Notes under the pieces: model-generated
Seen by the model: the letters and a program-made list of their open reading frames with translations, nothing else
Told to the model about the DNA's origin: nothing
Database searches by the model: none
Source: Amycolatopsis umgeniensis
GTDB taxonomy: Bacteria > Actinomycetota > Actinomycetes > Mycobacteriales > Pseudonocardiaceae
Length of the DNA stretch: 64,000 bases
NCBI RefSeq assembly: GCF_014205155.1
Contig: NZ_JACHMX010000001.1
Span: 9,161,931 to 9,225,930, forward strand
Direction of reading: 5' to 3'
Shown here: positions 8,835 through 15,513 of the stretch, piece by piece
Layout of the letters: each line of letters opens with the position of its first letter
How positions within the stretch are numbered: the first letter of the stretch is position 1
Position numbers and translations under genes: made by a program

Positions 8835-9365
8835 TCAGCCGGTCGACGGGCGCATGACATCGAGCAGCGGCGGGTTCGTGTTCTCGAGGTGGTCCAGAAG
8901 CGCGGCGACACCGTCGTTCGCGGTGGATCGGGCGACCTCGTCGCTGGTGAGCGGGATCAGGGTCATCAGCTCGGCCAGGACTTCCCGGTCGGCCCCGAAG
9001 ACCACATCGAAATCTTCGAGGTAGGGGTGACCGCCGACCAGCATGCCGGTGATGGCCGTGCGCGCGAGCAGCGGCTGCTCGTTCCGGATCACCTGCCCGT
9101 TGACGACCCCGTGGCCACTTTCCTGCACGATCCCTAGAGCGGCCTGCACGAGGAACAGCGCCGCTCCGTCCTGGCCGGCCTGGACGGAGCACACGAGTTC
9201 TTGTGGGTACACCGCCGCGATCGGCTGGCTGGACAGGCCGTGGGTGGCGAAACTGACGTACTCCGGGCGTTCGTGCCGCCAGATCTCGACGTCGCCGATT
9301 TCATTTTCGAGTACCCCGCCGCCGAGGTAGCGGGTGAGGTGGTCGGCGAGGGCCTGATCGGTCAT
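8835..9365 (-). CDS. SUFU-domain (suppressor of fused) protein
   Basis: Cytoplasmic protein of 176 aa with a suppressor-of-fused-like domain: HLTRYLGGGVLENEIGDVEIWRH at the N-terminus, then VSFATHGLSS and ELVCSVQAGQ, then a helical middle and PYLEDFDVVFGADREV. In bacteria this family is best known as immunity or accessory proteins near polymorphic toxins and secretion loci (established for the family); here that role is inference. The ATG at 9365 is internal to a longer frame but is the only start with family-like sequence. It follows the EspG-like gene by 37 bases on the same strand, so the two are probably co-expressed. Confidence 0.82.
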   Translation of the reverse strand: MTDQALADHLTRYLGGGVLENEIGDVEIWRHERPEYVSFATHGLSSQPIAAVYPQELVCSVQAGQDGAALFLVQAALGIVQESGHGVVNGQVIRNEQPLLARTAITGMLVGGHPYLEDFDVVFGADREVLAELMTLIPLTSDEVARSTANDGVAALLDHLENTNPPLLDVMRPSTG

Positions 9366-9402
9366 GGGCGCGGTAACTCCGTCAGTTGGCGGGGGATGCG
9401 GA

Positions 9403-10233
9403 TCACGATAGATGGCTGTACGCACCTGTATCGCGTGCAGGTCGGCTCTCGATGAAGTCGCCGTCTGCGAGCCCTCCGATCCACGCCTTCAACGTTGCAT
9501 CGTCGGCAGGCATCAGCGTGGCCGATCCGTAGCTCCGCACGACGACGTAGCGGCCATCGACACTGTCCACAACGGACAGCGGGCGGATGGTTGTCAGTTC
9601 TTTCCCTGCGACTCCCGCTCGCGCCGCACTCGCCTGGCCGATCGCCTTCGCCCTCGACAGAACGCGCAGGAACCACTCGGCGCCCTCAGGGGCCACCCCG
9701 TGCTCGATCAAAGATCGCTTCCCGATACTGAGCAGCCCCGACCGCCGCCAAGCCCGGCCCGACCGGATGAAGGCGAGTTCGTTCACGCGGAGGGGCCGCC
9801 CGACGCCCGGCCGGGAGTCGGGCAGTGCCTCCAGCATGCCTTCCGCCATCCTCGTGGCGTTCATCCATCCCAGTTCCACGGTCTCGTTGCGCGCTATCAC
9901 CCGAAGCGCCCGGCCGCTGGGCTGCGGGAAACAGCCGACCGCCACCCGCCCGGCGGAGTCGCTGTAGCTCAAGGACAGCGCGAGGTCGCGGTCGTCCATC
10001 GCCCGCAAAGCCTGCACCAGGTCGCCGTCGAGATTGTTCGCGTCTCCGAGGCTGTTGGACGTCAGCCATCGATGTGCGCGATCACGACATTCTTGTCGCT
10101 CCGCGTCATCGCTGCCGTGGCGGCGGACCACGAGAGGCGACGGCATGGGCCCGAGGCCGAGCCGTTCCCACACCACGTCGTAGACGAGTTCAGGAAGGGT
10201 GGGCAGCGTCATCGTCACCGGACTGCGGATCAT
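9403..10233 (-). CDS. EspG-like ESX secretion-associated chaperone
   Basis: Resembles the EspG family, cytosolic chaperones that bind PE/PPE-type type VII substrates and release them at the ESX membrane complex. Diagnostic N-terminus LPTLPELVYDVVWERLGLG, then PSPLVVRRHG; later LSLSYSDSAGRVAVGCF, a Trp-containing helix and C-terminal RYVVVRSYGSATLMPADDATLKAWI as in EspG. About 276 aa, the usual size. Start ATG 10233 has GGGAG six bases upstream; ATG 10212 is an alternative. No WXG100, PE/PPE or EccC gene is in the window, so it is an orphan EspG, placed between a lipoprotein and a SUFU-domain gene. Confidence 0.82.
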   Translation of the reverse strand: MIRSPVTMTLPTLPELVYDVVWERLGLGPMPSPLVVRRHGSDDAERQECRDRAHRWLTSNSLGDANNLDGDLVQALRAMDDRDLALSLSYSDSAGRVAVGCFPQPSGRALRVIARNETVELGWMNATRMAEGMLEALPDSRPGVGRPLRVNELAFIRSGRAWRRSGLLSIGKRSLIEHGVAPEGAEWFLRVLSRAKAIGQASAARAGVAGKELTTIRPLSVVDSVDGRYVVVRSYGSATLMPADDATLKAWIGGLADGDFIESRPARDTGAYSHLS

Positions 10234-10466
10234 CTCGGCACTCCCGCTCGCCAGCTGGTTCGCAGCACGTTCTCCGGACACGGTCGCCGGTGATGATTCG
10301 TGTCGGTCAGAATTTCAGCCTCCCGAAATCGATGCGGCCGGTATCGCGCTGCGAAACGTCACCAGCGCGCCGACACGTTGACCGTATACGTGATGGTCAC
10401 GTCGGTGGTGGAATCCGTCGGGGCAGCCATTGTGCAACCGCGAGTGAATCGGGTACTTGAAGGCTG

Positions 10467-10736
10467 TCAGCGTCGCCGGGTGGGAGTACGGCGTGGAGTC
10501 GTCGTGCGCTTCGCGGTCGTCGTGGAGCGATGAGTCGTGGTCCGCGTCGTCTCCGGCGTCAGCTGGGTCGTGGTGGTCTCCGGCGGTGACGACGTCTTCA
10601 GGGAACCGGTCGGCACCGTCGTCGGGGCCTGCGGGGTCGTCGCGGGCACCACCTGGCCGGCTCCCGACCCGCCCCCGGCGCACGCGCCGAGCAGCACACC
10701 CGCGGCCACGACCAGGCCACAGCACCACACTCGCAT
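10467..10736 (-). CDS. small threonine-rich lipoprotein
   Basis: Membrane-anchored lipoprotein of 89 aa. N-terminus MRVWCCGLVVAAGVLLGAC is a type II signal peptide with lipobox LGAC, acylated Cys at residue 19. The rest (GGGSGAGQVV, then about 60 residues of Thr, Pro, Ser and Arg) is low-complexity and probably unstructured, like a wall-spanning linker, and ends in a very basic tail TPRRTPTRRR. It has no folded domain. It precedes the EspG-like gene by about 230 bases on the same strand; co-transcription is uncertain. Confidence 0.62.
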   Translation of the reverse strand: MRVWCCGLVVAAGVLLGACAGGGSGAGQVVPATTPQAPTTVPTGSLKTSSPPETTTTQLTPETTRTTTHRSTTTAKRTTTPRRTPTRRR

Positions 10737-10922
10737 GGCCGGGGACCTTAACAGCCGTCTCTCCCCCGGCGGGCGGTTACTGACGGATCTCCCCCACGCG
10801 CGTGGGAGGACCTCTACGACGGGTTTCGTGCCGTCACGACCGAGAGGCGGTCGTGAGTGGTAGCGACGGTTCTACTGAGGGGAAGGGCAAACGTGTCTTG
10901 GTCGCGGATGGTCTGTGACGAT

Positions 10923-10975
10923 GTCGCGAAAGCCACTTTCGGGACATCAGACGTCCCGAAAGTGGCTTTCGCGAC
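10923..10975. repeat. perfect 23-bp-arm palindrome, copy 1
   Basis: Arms 10923-10945 and 10953-10975 are exact reverse complements around a 7-base loop. Each arm is itself a near-palindrome (GCGAAAG, 3 bases, CTTTCGG), so the element can fold as one long hairpin or as two small ones. It lies 43 bases upstream of copy 2, which has the same architecture but different bases at matched arm positions. Confidence 0.9.
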
Positions 10976-11018
10976 GCCCGAGCCGACACGCAGGCAAATG
11001 ACCTGCGGAGGGAGACAC

Positions 11019-11071
11019 GTTGCGAAAGCCTCTTTCGCAACCTTCAGGGTTGCGAAAGAGGCTTTCGCAAC
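11019..11071. repeat. perfect 23-bp-arm palindrome, copy 2
   Basis: Arms 11019-11041 and 11049-11071 are exact reverse complements with a 7-base loop (or 24-bp arms with a 5-base loop). Each arm again carries GCGAAAG-3-CTTTCGC. Compared with copy 1, the differing positions are changed on both arms so pairing is kept, which suggests selection on, or a copying mechanism that preserves, the structure rather than the sequence. Confidence 0.9.
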
Positions 11072-11130
11072 CCCACCCACGTCTCGGACACCAGAGAGTG
11101 CCAATACGCCACCTTTTGCCCTACCCCTCA

Positions 11131-11310
11131 CTAACTGGCCGTTGGGCCGCCGATCAGGACGAAGGCCGCCCAGGCCGCGGTCCACAACGGTTCGTTCCCG
11201 TCTTTGGCCGCGGGTTTCGTTCGTACCGGTTCTTGAGCCCTAGCTCGCTTGGCCGGGTCCTCGCCGACCGATTCGCGGATCTTGACGCCGGACCAGGCGA
11301 AAGAGTACGA
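11131..11310 (-). pseudogene. possible remnant of a CHAT-domain protein C-terminus
   Basis: On the minus strand an open frame ending at 11131 reads SYSFAWSGVKIRESVG, then a basic linker, then NEPLWTAAWAAFVLIGGP before the stop. The ending W-AAFVLIG-P is the usual last strand of CHAT (caspase HetF-associated) domains. No start codon, ribosome site or upstream CHAT body exists in this or a neighbouring frame, and its 3' end touches the repeat element at 10872-11134. It may be the tail of a gene destroyed by a rearrangement. It could also be chance; confidence is low. Confidence 0.28.
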
Positions 11311-11351
11311 GGCGGCGCTGAACGGCTGACCTCGACCGCCACATAGATGCC

Positions 11352-12536
11352 TTAGCCCCAGGTGGCCCGTTGACCTGCTGCTCGAGGCAGTACCCAGGTG
11401 TGGGTGCCGTCCGGTTCGTCGAGCCAGAGCCGGTGGGTTCCATCGTCGGTCACGGTGACACCGAATCGATCCCAGCCGGGCTCGCCGAGGTTCTGCCACT
11501 GGCTGCGGCTCTTCTCGTATTCGTCCCAGATCCGGGTGGCGCCGTGCTGGCGCACGTCGCGTCTGTCGTTCGTGGCGTTCATCGCGACTGCGCACCAGGA
11601 ACCTTCGCTCGCGGTGAACACGGCCCACTGGTGTGCCCCGGTGTCGGTGAGGCCGCGGTAGCCGAATGTCAGTTGCGAGGGCATGCGGGATTGGGCAAGC
11701 AGCCAGGGGATCAGGGATTCCCAGGGGTGCGGGGACAGTGAGGTGGTGGAGTGGGCGCCGTCCGCCGGCGTGAAGCTGATGTGCCGGTCCGGCGGTGCGC
11801 AATCGGTGTCCCTGATCGCCATGAACCCGGCCCAGCGCGGCAGGAACCTTCCTTCGAGGCGGTCGGCATGGCGTGTGAGCAGGACGAGGTTGCCGGCATG
11901 CACGCTTCGTTTGAGGTCGGCCAGGATGAGTCCGCCTTCACGGACCTGTTCGGCCCAGGCCCACGGGATCGTCGGCACGGAGCAGGTCGCGATGATCCGG
12001 TCGAATGGAGCGTGACCGGGCAGGCCTGCGCCACCGTGAGCGGCCACGAGCGTGGGGCGCAATCCGAGTTCGTGCAGGCGCGTGCGGGCTGTGGCGACCA
12101 GGTCGGCGCCGATGTCGACTGAGCAGACCTGGTCGTCGCCGAGGCGGCGGGTGAGGAGCCCTGCGTTGTATCCGGTTCCGGTGCCTATCTCGAGCACGCG
12201 GTGGGAGTCCTCTAGATCGAGTGCTTCGAGCATTCTGATCATGAGGCCGGGTTTGGTCGATGAGGACACCGTGACCTGGCTACCCCGTGGGGTCGTGGCG
12301 AGTGCGGTGATCAGCGGCTGGTTGCGATACACCTGGTCGAGCCAGTCGGGTGACTCGGCGCCGGTCTCGCTCCACCGGCCGTCGCGCTGCTGGGTGTGGA
12401 AGCGCGGAACGAACACGTGCCGGGGGACGGTCTCGATCGCGGCACGCCACTGCGGTGACCGCAGGACCCCTTCGGTGGCGAGTTCGTCGGCCAGCCGATG
12501 GGCAAGAGTTCGCCATGGCGGGGTGGTCGCCGTCAT
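11352..12536 (-). CDS. PIMT-like methyltransferase of a graspetide cluster
   Basis: SAM-dependent methyltransferase of the protein-L-isoaspartyl O-methyltransferase (PIMT) class, 394 aa. The catalytic half (1-215) has the family entry DELATEGVLRSPQWRAAIETVPRH, motif I VLEIGTGTGYNAGLL (114-128) and an acidic SVDIGADLV. A C-terminal extension (about 220-394), absent from housekeeping PIMT, is typical of RiPP-associated homologues. In fuscimiditide- and amycolimiditide-type pathways such enzymes methylate an Asp in the cross-linked peptide, which then closes to an aspartimide. Its ATG overlaps the ATP-grasp stop by four bases, so the two are translationally coupled. Confidence 0.88.
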   Translation of the reverse strand: MTATTPPWRTLAHRLADELATEGVLRSPQWRAAIETVPRHVFVPRFHTQQRDGRWSETGAESPDWLDQVYRNQPLITALATTPRGSQVTVSSSTKPGLMIRMLEALDLEDSHRVLEIGTGTGYNAGLLTRRLGDDQVCSVDIGADLVATARTRLHELGLRPTLVAAHGGAGLPGHAPFDRIIATCSVPTIPWAWAEQVREGGLILADLKRSVHAGNLVLLTRHADRLEGRFLPRWAGFMAIRDTDCAPPDRHISFTPADGAHSTTSLSPHPWESLIPWLLAQSRMPSQLTFGYRGLTDTGAHQWAVFTASEGSWCAVAMNATNDRRDVRQHGATRIWDEYEKSRSQWQNLGEPGWDRFGVTVTDDGTHRLWLDEPDGTHTWVLPRAAGQRATWG

Positions 12537-13489
12537 GACGTTTCTCCTTGAGTCAGCAGGTCGGCGATGGTGTCGGTGATCGGTGCGGCGATGGCGTCTT
12601 CAATCCACCCATACTGGCCTCCGGCGTTGCATTCGAGGAAGACCCATTCCCCGTCCGGACGGATGACGAAGTCGAACGCTCCGTATGCCAGACCGAAAGC
12701 TCGGCAGTAGCGGAGGATTCCGCCGGCGATGGTTTCCGGTGGCTCCAGCCGCCGGTAGCGCAGGTTCAGGTAGTCGTTGCGGTAGTCGAGATAGGTCTTC
12801 GGAGTCCGGGCGTAGATCCCTGCAGCGAAAACGTGCTCACCCACCACAATGACCCTGGCCTCGTGGGCTTTCGGGATCCAGCGTTGGAACTGGTGTGCGG
12901 CGACCTCCAGACCACGCAGGTCCGCCACGGTGTCGGCGGTGACCCGGTCGGTGAGGGTGGTTTTGCGGCCGCCGTCCTCGATGACCGCGGCCGCACCGAA
13001 CGCCTTGGTGATCGTCTCGCCACCGTCGACGAACTCGTGCACTGACGTCCGAACGCTGGTGACGAGGGTGTCGGCCACAGACAGCCCGCACTGGACGGCG
13101 GTGGTGAGCTGCACGGGTTTGTAGGCGGCGTCGGCGTTACGAGACGGGTGGTTGATCCACCGCACGGCAAGCGAAGTGAGCACACCGCCAAGACCGAGTT
13201 TGGTCTCACTCATCGCCCAGTTCCGCTCGGTCGCCGACAGTTCGGCGGGGAAGGTGAATGCCGAGGGGCTGCGATACCACACCGAACGCAACCCCTCGAG
13301 CGCGATCGTCCGGCTGTGAGCGGACAGAGTCCCCATCCATCGCCCGTTCCGCAACCGCGCGTCGATGGTGCAGTACCTCGGAAACCAGGCGGTGTCGACG
13401 CGCGCGACTGGTGTGCCGCGCCGCTCCAAGGCCGCCACCATGCGGTCGGCGGTGAAGTCTCGTTCCGAAGCGAGGATGAGGACCGTCAT
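12533..13489 (-). CDS. tgmB: graspetide ATP-grasp ligase (TgmB-like)
   Basis: ATP-grasp peptide macrocyclase, 318 aa, expected to join Ser/Thr hydroxyls (or Lys) of the precursor core to Asp/Glu side chains through acyl-phosphate intermediates. The N-terminal pre-ATP-grasp region starts MTVLILASERDFTADRMV and includes WYRSPSAF; the ATP-grasp fold follows, with TITKAFGAA, QRWIPKAHEARVIVVG, and the metal/ATP-binding FLECNAGGQYGW near the end (E-N pair). This matches actinomycete ATP-grasp ribosomal peptide maturases. The start overlaps the precursor stop by one base (TGATG), tying its translation to that of the precursor. Confidence 0.92.
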   Translation of the reverse strand: MTVLILASERDFTADRMVAALERRGTPVARVDTAWFPRYCTIDARLRNGRWMGTLSAHSRTIALEGLRSVWYRSPSAFTFPAELSATERNWAMSETKLGLGGVLTSLAVRWINHPSRNADAAYKPVQLTTAVQCGLSVADTLVTSVRTSVHEFVDGGETITKAFGAAAVIEDGGRKTTLTDRVTADTVADLRGLEVAAHQFQRWIPKAHEARVIVVGEHVFAAGIYARTPKTYLDYRNDYLNLRYRRLEPPETIAGGILRYCRAFGLAYGAFDFVIRPDGEWVFLECNAGGQYGWIEDAIAAPITDTIADLLTQGETS

Positions 13490-13818
13490 CAGTCGTTGTC
13501 CCAGTCTTCGGAGCTGGGCCCGTCCTCACCGTCGACGGTCGAGGTCGTGTCCGCGGATGGGTCACCCATGATCGGAGACTCGATCACCGGCCGTCCCGCG
13601 ACGTCGACCGCCTTCTGCTGAACCGGGTCGTAGCTCCAGGGTGGGAGCACGCGGCCGGGCCCGGCCGCGCGGGCCCGGCGCAATCCCCACGGTCGCATCC
13701 CGGCCGGCGACGGGAGGTCGTCCCGTCGCGCGGTGAAGCTCGTGCCGTCCAGAGCGAACTGCGCGCTGGACGGCGCAAGGGGATCGGCCACCGCAACCTC
13801 GATATTTGCCACAGTCAT
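13489..13818 (-). CDS. tgmA: graspetide precursor peptide (TgmA-like)
   Basis: Putative precursor of 109 aa. The leader (1-about 88) has the features of ATP-grasp-target RiPPs: RPWGLRRAR near 42-50 and WSYDPVQQKAVDVAGRPVIE at about 61-80, probably the part bound by the ligase. The C-terminal 20 residues are the likely core: hydroxyl donors T91, T92, S93, T94, S102, S103 and acids D90, D96, E98, D99, E104, D105, D107, D109. D96-G97 and D99-G100 are Asp-Gly steps suited to aspartimide formation. The ATG at 13818 directly abuts AAGGAG; the GTG two codons later (13812) has ideal six-base spacing and may be the true start. Confidence 0.85.
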   Translation of the reverse strand: MTVANIEVAVADPLAPSSAQFALDGTSFTARRDDLPSPAGMRPWGLRRARAAGPGRVLPPWSYDPVQQKAVDVAGRPVIESPIMGDPSADTTSTVDGEDGPSSEDWDND

Positions 13819-13844
13819 CTCCTTTTCCTTTCTCCAGGGGTTAT

Positions 13845-13858
13845 TTGCCGTAGGGCAA
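13845..13858. promoter_or_regulatory. short palindrome upstream of the graspetide precursor
   Basis: TTGCC (13845-13849), GTAG, GGCAA (13854-13858): a 5-bp-arm inverted repeat about 30 bases upstream of the precursor start. It is within the region expected for an operator or core promoter. Function is inferred from position only. Confidence 0.35.
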
Positions 13859-13899
13859 GTCCACCGCGAACCACAGGTGTGCCGCTAGGCTGAGCGGCG

Positions 13900-13929
13900 A
13901 CTCACGGTGTGTTCACGCACACTCACGGT
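13900..13929. promoter_or_regulatory. direct repeats and palindrome between tgmA and the HTH-deformylase gene
   Basis: ACTCACGGT occurs at 13900-13908 and again at 13921-13929, exactly 21 bases (two helical turns) apart. Between and partly overlapping them GTGTG (13907-13911) and CACAC (13918-13922) form an inverted repeat. The arrangement suits binding of a dimeric HTH protein on one face of DNA, most simply the adjacent HTH-deformylase protein acting on itself and the divergent graspetide operon. Confidence 0.45.
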
Positions 13930-13950
13930 TCATCGATGGCGGAGGCGGCG

Positions 13951-15465
13951 ATGATGACGGGCGTGCCCGAAAGCACGAGCACCAGCGGGCCGGAGACCGC
14001 GGCGAATGTATTCGCCGCGGAACTGGAACGGTGGCGCGACGTGCGCGGCTTCTCCCGCGCTACGCTGGCAAGAGAAATGGGCTATGACCGCTCGTACGTG
14101 TCGAAGGTGCTCTCCGGCACCGAACGACCTTCCGAGGCTTTCGCCGCGCACGCCGAGACCGCGCTGCGCGCCGGCGGTGCACTGCGCGCCGCATTTCGCG
14201 ACTTCGACGCCCACCGCCCGCTCCGCACACGCCTCACGCCACCTGTCGCCGACACGGTCACCGGCACCGGAGGACTGGTGGTCGACCACGACGACGCAAC
14301 CCTGCGCTACGACGACGGCATCTACCTGCTCACCCAGCGACGCCACCTGGTCAATCACGGCACCGAGCCGATCACCCGCTATCTGATCCGGATCTCCGTC
14401 GATCGCTTTCCCGGCGATCCGGAACGCTCCAACCGCCTCTACAGCGAAGACCCGCTGACCTGGGACGAGATCAATCTCCATGCCTGGCACGGCCGCTCCC
14501 GCGCGATCCCGATGACCTGGACCACCCACCACGACCACGACGCGTTCAAAGAAGTCTGGCTGCTCTTCGAAGGCGAACACGGCCACTTCCCCCTGTATCC
14601 CGGGGAATCCTGCTGGATCGAATACGAATACACCGTCACCGAAAACCACTGGGGCAACTGGTTCCAGCGCTCGATACGGCTCCCGACCCGCACCCTTTCG
14701 GCGTGCCTGGACTTTCCCGCCGACCTCTCCCCCGCCGTCTGGGGCCTACACACGTCCATGACCGCACAAGCCATGCCGTTCGCCACCGCCATCGCCCGCG
14801 ACGACACCGGCGACCGGCACACCTTCTCCTGGTCGTGCGAAGACCCACCTCTGCACGCCCGCTACCGACTCGAATGGGACTTCCGTACCCGCGCCACCGA
14901 CACCGACGGCCCACCGCCCAAGCCGAGCGAAGTCATGGCCTCCCTCGGCGTCGTCCAGGACAATGATCCCGCGCTGCGCCAAGTCGCCCGCCGCTTCGAC
15001 CTCCCCGCCGAGGCTGAAGACGCCCGCCGTGTCGTCACCGCGCTCAACGCCGCGTGCGAACGTGTCGCCCAAGCCCACACCTTCGGCAAAGGCATGGGCA
15101 TCGCCGCACCGCAGATCGGGATCGACCGCGCCGCCGCGATCGTCCGCACGCCCGGTGGCGAAAGCATCACTCTGTTCAACCCCGCCATCATCGAAGAAGC
15201 CGGTGACTTCGACGAGCAGTACGAAGGGTGCCTGAGCTTTTTCGACGTCCGCGGCCAAGTCCCGCGGCCGCACATCATCCACGTCGAGCACACCACCATC
15301 GACGGGCACACCAAGATCACCGTCTTCGATCGAGGTATCGCCCGCCTCGTCGCCCACGAGGTCGACCATCTTCACGGGCACCTCTACACCGACCGCATGC
15401 GCGACGGCCTCTCCCCCATCCCGGTCGAGCAATACCGCGGCACCGGCACCGCCTGGAAGTACTGA
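13951..15465 (+). CDS. XRE-type HTH regulator fused to a peptide deformylase domain
   Basis: Unusual two-part protein of 504 aa. Residues about 20-75 are an XRE/Cro-type helix-turn-helix (ELERWRDVRGFSRATLAREMGYDRSYVSKVLSG). A middle region (about 90-320) with many Trp, His and Tyr residues is not recognised. Residues about 335-495 are a complete peptide deformylase: motif 1 GMGIAAPQIG at 381, motif 2 EGCLS at 425 with metal-ligand Cys427, and motif 3 HEVDH at 469 with both His ligands and the catalytic Glu. ATG 13951 is preceded by GGAGG; ATG 13936 is also in frame. Divergent from the graspetide genes, so it probably regulates them; whether the deformylase acts on the peptide or as a sensor is unknown. 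Confidence 0.85.
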   Translation: MMTGVPESTSTSGPETAANVFAAELERWRDVRGFSRATLAREMGYDRSYVSKVLSGTERPSEAFAAHAETALRAGGALRAAFRDFDAHRPLRTRLTPPVADTVTGTGGLVVDHDDATLRYDDGIYLLTQRRHLVNHGTEPITRYLIRISVDRFPGDPERSNRLYSEDPLTWDEINLHAWHGRSRAIPMTWTTHHDHDAFKEVWLLFEGEHGHFPLYPGESCWIEYEYTVTENHWGNWFQRSIRLPTRTLSACLDFPADLSPAVWGLHTSMTAQAMPFATAIARDDTGDRHTFSWSCEDPPLHARYRLEWDFRTRATDTDGPPPKPSEVMASLGVVQDNDPALRQVARRFDLPAEAEDARRVVTALNAACERVAQAHTFGKGMGIAAPQIGIDRAAAIVRTPGGESITLFNPAIIEEAGDFDEQYEGCLSFFDVRGQVPRPHIIHVEHTTIDGHTKITVFDRGIARLVAHEVDHLHGHLYTDRMRDGLSPIPVEQYRGTGTAWKY

Positions 15466-15513
15466 ACATCCTGGTCACCTCGCGCGCCGACAGACCACGC
15501 AACTCGGGATGGC

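Larger units (their letters stand above)
10872..11134. repeat. intergenic element with imperfect terminal inverted repeats and two internal cruciforms
   Basis: About 263 bases of non-coding DNA bounded by imperfect inverted repeats: CTACTGAGGGGAAGGGCAAA at 10872-10891 and, inverted, the related 20-mer at 11115-11134; 17 of 20 positions agree. Between them lie two perfect long palindromes, listed separately. There is no open frame for a transposase. A near copy of the left end recurs at 34815 in another intergenic space. It looks like a MITE- or REP-type repeat family of this genome; that it moves is inference. Just outside, 10834-10856 is another hairpin with 8-bp arms and a 7-base loop. Confidence 0.6.

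Noticed and set aside
10814..11185. Minus-strand open frame of 123 codons across the palindromes (VAKASFAT / VAKEAFAT repeats)
   Set aside because: Its protein is just the translation of the palindrome arms, has no ribosome site and no family likeness; the DNA symmetry explains it.
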